From an uncultured Roseburia sp. (GTDB taxonomy: Bacteria; Bacillota; Clostridia; Lachnospirales; Lachnospiraceae): a stretch of 64,000 nt of DNA. Numbering within the stretch: position 1 is the first letter of the stretch; every line of letters starts with the position of its first letter. Both the position numbers and the translations under genes were made by a program. Of this stretch, positions 61,695-64,000 are shown one piece after another. The notes under the pieces are model-generated. The model did no database searches. It had not been told where the DNA came from and was given only the letters and a program-made list of their open reading frames with translations. The stretch spans positions 33,590-97,589 of the forward strand of contig CANRSX010000018.1 in assembly GCA_947642555.1 (NCBI GenBank), written 5' to 3'.

Positions 61695-61849
61695 GTTCAG
61701 CCCGCGCCATTCGCAAAATCGTGTCTTCGACACTTTCCGTTGCTTCGCAACTCATTTTTGCTCATATGCGGGCGTTCCCTCAGTCAGAATCGATGTGTGA
61801 AAATTCGTGCAAGCACGATTTTCCCCCATGCGATTCCGACTGGCTGAAC
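61695..61849 (-). ncRNA. Dispersed structured element, copy 2
   Basis: 155 bp on the minus strand, the same length as copy 1 (20352-20506). Ends pair as GTTCAGCC / GGCTGAAC. Long hairpin and two short ones are kept: GTTGC-gaa-GCAAC and GTGTC-gaa-GACAC, where copy 1 has GCTGC/GCAGC and GCGC/GCGC. These compensating changes and shifted loops point to a conserved fold. A 22-codon frame (61697-61765) with the same start and the end DFANGAG is also kept. It sits 82 bp before the SEC-C gene, in the same direction. The rest of 61614-62013 shows nothing else. Confidence 0.65.
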
Positions 61850-62013
61850 TTTTCTCAGAATATTATATCAGACTTTTTTTCTATTTAAAAGTATTTTCTC
61901 CCGAATTTTTTCAGACAGGAATGGTTGAGAAAATACAGAAAAACACGTATAATGGAAGAAAGCCTGTACGGATCAAAGCTGCTCTCCTCCCGCTGACAGA
62001 AAGAAGGAACCCT

Positions 62014-62283
62014 ATGAAAAAAGAAACCAGCCGCTCCACGGAGCCGTCCAGAAAACCCGGAAAAGCCAGACGCATCCTCGCCCTCATCGGCGTCATTCTC
62101 CTGCTCGGCCTTTACGCCTCAACGCTGTTTTGTGCGCTGTTCGCAGGGGAAAATTTTATGCGCCTGCTGATGGCTTCCATTTATGCGACAGTTGTCATTC
62201 CTGTCCTGCTGTGGGCGTATTCCTTTCTGTATAATCTCATACGCGGCCATCGGAATGATCCGTCCGACAGCGAGCGCTCATAA
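62014..62283 (+). CDS. Small two-helix membrane protein
   Basis: 89 residues from ATG 62014 (MKKETSRSTEPSRKPGKARR), with a GAAGGAA site; the longer frame upstream has no site. Basic N-terminus, then two membrane helices (ILALIGVILLLGLYASTLF and LLMASIYATVVIPVLLWAYSFLY). No known motif; resembles unannotated small membrane proteins of Lachnospiraceae. It is the last chromosomal gene before the recombinase region. Confidence 0.72.
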   Translation: MKKETSRSTEPSRKPGKARRILALIGVILLLGLYASTLFCALFAGENFMRLLMASIYATVVIPVLLWAYSFLYNLIRGHRNDPSDSERS

Positions 62284-62647
62284 TCGGGTAGGAGGCAGGC
62301 GATTATTTCGCCTGCCGACCTCTCACACCATATTGCGTATCCAAATTGATACAATTTTTGAATGGGTGCTATCGTTTTTACATTTATCGCAAACGCCCTA
62401 AAATAAATACTTTTCAGAAAGGCAGATGCACCCATGCAAAGGCGGCTATCGTTTTATTATTCGGGACTGCCGCATTTTTGGTTTTCCAGAGTGTAAAATT
62501 TAACGATAACCCATTTTTCGGAGAGGCTATCGTTATTTTTTGCACCCAATGCCCCTGCGCTATATTTTACCAGAATAAGCGGCGGATTTCCATACGCAAA
62601 AACAGCGGGCAGGATATCCGGTACTCCCCGGAACCTGCCCGCCACTT
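62284..62647. other. Non-coding stretch with repeated CTATCGTT motifs beside the recombinase
   Basis: No gene seen. The motif CTATCGTT recurs at 62369-62376, 62446-62453 and 62527-62534, and inverted as AACGATAAC at 62502-62510. GGCTATCGTT with AACGATAACC forms a hairpin at 62502-62534 followed by ATTTTTT on plus, a possible terminator. GGGTGC and GCACCC segments flank the group. It probably holds one end of the mobile element encoded at the right edge, but no attachment core could be fixed. Confidence 0.45.
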
Positions 62648-64000
62648 TCAAATCTTTGTGCTGACTTCCGCCCCGTTGCGGAAGGTGAACACCACCCTGC
62701 CGTCGGAATGCACCGTTGCAAAATCCACCATCCTGTGGAACAGCTTCCCGCTGAAATCCACCGGCAGCTCCCGCACTTCCTCAAGCCCCGAAAGGAATCC
62801 GCTGAAAAGGTCGTGCTGGATTTCCCTCCGCTCCCGTTCTTTCTTCAGGCCGTCCATCCGGCTCTCCATGGCGGCGTAGCGGTCTGCGTACCCCGCGTAT
62901 TTCCTGCGGTAGTCCTCTTGGTCAAGCTTCCGGGTGACGTTCTCGTCCACCAGCCGTTGGATCATCCCTGCGACCACCTCCATCTCATTGCTGGCCTCCT
63001 CCGCTTCGCCGTCGATGCGGCTGCAGTCCGTCAGCGCCTCCATGACCGCCCTGCAGTCCGCGATGACCTCCTCCCGGTCTTCCATCAGGATGCCGAGGGC
63101 CTCAAGGAACAGCTCCTTTATCCGCTGCTCGTACAGGTGGGGCGTGGCACACCTGCTTTCCCCTTTGAACTTGGCGTTGCACTGCCAGACCGTCCGTTTA
63201 TATTTGCTGTTGGAGTGCCACACCTTGGAGCCGAAGTATGCCCCGCAGTCGCCGCATTTCAGCTTTGCGGAGAACACGCCGCAGCAGTTATGGCTCCGCC
63301 CCGCGTTCTTCCGCCGCTGTATCTCCGTCTGCACGAGCTGCCACTCCGCAGGCTCAATGATGGCGTCATGGCTGCCCTCCACATAATACTGCGGCACCTC
63401 CCCTTCGTTCGCCTTCCGCTTCTTGGAAAGGAAGTCCACCGTGTAGCATTTCTGCAGGCGGGCGTCGCCTTTGTACTTCTCGTTGGAAAGTATGTTCTCC
63501 ACCGTCCTGTGCCGCCATGTCTCCTTCCCCGTGGGCGTCGGGATGTTTTTGTCGGTGAGGTATTTTGCGATGGCGTAGGGCGTCTGCCCCTGCATGAAAA
63601 GCCGGTAGATGAGCCGCACGGTCTCCGCCTCCTCCGGCACCACCTCCATCTGCCCGTCCTCCCCTTTCCGGTAGCTGAGGAAGGAGCTGTAGGCAAGGCT
63701 GACCTTGCCGTCCGCAAACCGCTTCCGTTTCCCCCAGGTCACGTTTTCCGAAATAGAGCGGGATTCCTCCTGCGCCAGCGAGGACATGATGGTGATGAGA
63801 AGCTCGCCTTTGGAGTCCAGCGTGTAGATGTTCTCCTTCTGGAAATAGACCTCCACGCCCTTCTCCTTCAGCTTCCGGACCGTGGTGAGGCTGTCCACCG
63901 TGTTCCTCGCGAACCGGCTCACCGACTTGGTCACGATAAGGTCGATCTTCCCGTCCAGCGCATCCTGCACCATCTGGTTGAATCCGCTCCTGTGCCTCGT
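62648..64000 (-). CDS. Large serine recombinase (N-terminus beyond right edge)
   Basis: At least 450 residues; the frame remains open to base 64000. It has the end of the resolvase domain (KIDLIVTKSVSRFARNTVDS, MSSLAQEESRSISENVTWGKRKRF), then the Recombinase domain (YKGDARLQKCYTVDFLSKKRKANEGEVPQYYVEGSHDAII), zinc ribbon (CGVFSAKLKCGDCGAYFGSKVW) and a coiled-coil C-terminus. Such TnpX/integrase-type enzymes move conjugative transposons and phages common in gut Clostridia. The catalytic serine lies outside the window. Confidence 0.92.
   Translation of the reverse strand, partial: TRHRSGFNQMVQDALDGKIDLIVTKSVSRFARNTVDSLTTVRKLKEKGVEVYFQKENIYTLDSKGELLITIMSSLAQEESRSISENVTWGKRKRFADGKVSLAYSSFLSYRKGEDGQMEVVPEEAETVRLIYRLFMQGQTPYAIAKYLTDKNIPTPTGKETWRHRTVENILSNEKYKGDARLQKCYTVDFLSKKRKANEGEVPQYYVEGSHDAIIEPAEWQLVQTEIQRRKNAGRSHNCCGVFSAKLKCGDCGAYFGSKVWHSNSKYKRTVWQCNAKFKGESRCATPHLYEQRIKELFLEALGILMEDREEVIADCRAVMEALTDCSRIDGEAEEASNEMEVVAGMIQRLVDENVTRKLDQEDYRRKYAGYADRYAAMESRMDGLKKERERREIQHDLFSGFLSGLEEVRELPVDFSGKLFHRMVDFATVHSDGRVVFTFRNGAEVSTKI

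Noticed and set aside
61614..61733. 40-codon N-terminal extension of the SEC-C protein
   Set aside because: It runs through the structured repeat in a different frame from the repeat's own 22-codon frame, while a good site precedes the internal ATG at 61613.

Overview
The window looks like chromosomal DNA from a GC-rich, endospore-forming member of the Clostridia, most likely Lachnospiraceae. This rests on a complete spoIIIAA-AH operon, spoIIGA-sigE, sigG, a Spo0E-like protein, a division and cell wall (dcw) cluster from mraZ to ftsZ, a T-box leader before thrS, a queT transporter with a preQ1-like leader, and Firmicutes-type ribosome binding sites. Most genes lie on the minus strand. I see no rRNA, tRNA or CRISPR array.

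Layout. (1) About 1-14,900: an accessory minus-strand operon with its own sigma-A-type promoter. In transcription order it has a small HEPN-like protein, an 874-aa protein with a ParA/MinD-like KGGVGR-variant domain plus a second P-loop ATPase, an auxin-efflux-carrier (AEC) family transporter, and two tandem, very similar giant proteins (DUF4062 + STAND-type ATPase + very long TPR array). The second giant gene runs off the left edge. Its architecture suggests an uncharacterised NLR/Avs-like conflict or defence system, and it is the best candidate for something undescribed. (2) 14,984-24,241: an alpha-galactoside/beta-glucoside use locus: GH36 alpha-galactosidase, an ABC importer, a divergent AraC-type regulator and a GH3 enzyme. 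It is interrupted by a 58-aa gene lying between two 166-bp copies of the regulator's 3' end. (3) 24,298-24,664: a type I toxin-antitoxin locus of the holin-like-toxin kind. (4) 24,764-26,798: a decayed patch with permease and AraC remnants around an Rpn-family nuclease gene. (5) 26,900-32,413: spoIIIAH to spoIIIAA, with a sigma-E-type promoter. (6) 32,596-42,837: housekeeping and mixed genes: an ABC-type ATPase, argS, a histidine phosphatase, queT, a glycolipid glycosyltransferase with a flippase-like membrane protein, a DapF homologue lacking both catalytic cysteines, sigG, and a beta-CASP metallo-hydrolase. (7) 42,932-56,771: sigE, spoIIGA, ftsZ, divIB, ftsW, murD, mraY, two class B PBPs, ftsL, rsmH and mraZ, preceded by an operator with six helically phased repeats. 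(8) 56,970-62,283: Spo0E-like, phospholipase C-like, DUF1540, thrS with its T-box, and SEC-C genes. (9) 62,284-64,000: non-coding DNA and a large serine recombinase cut by the right edge, probably the start of a mobile element.

Two 155-bp copies of an intergenic element (20,352-20,506 on plus; 61,695-61,849 on minus) can fold into the same closed multi-hairpin RNA with compensating changes. Each copy sits in front of a gene in the same direction. This looks like an unannotated structured RNA or a mobile palindromic element.

All calls come from reading the sequence and recalling family features; no database search was run. Start codons were often moved downstream of the longest reading frame where a ribosome binding site and family N-terminus agreed.
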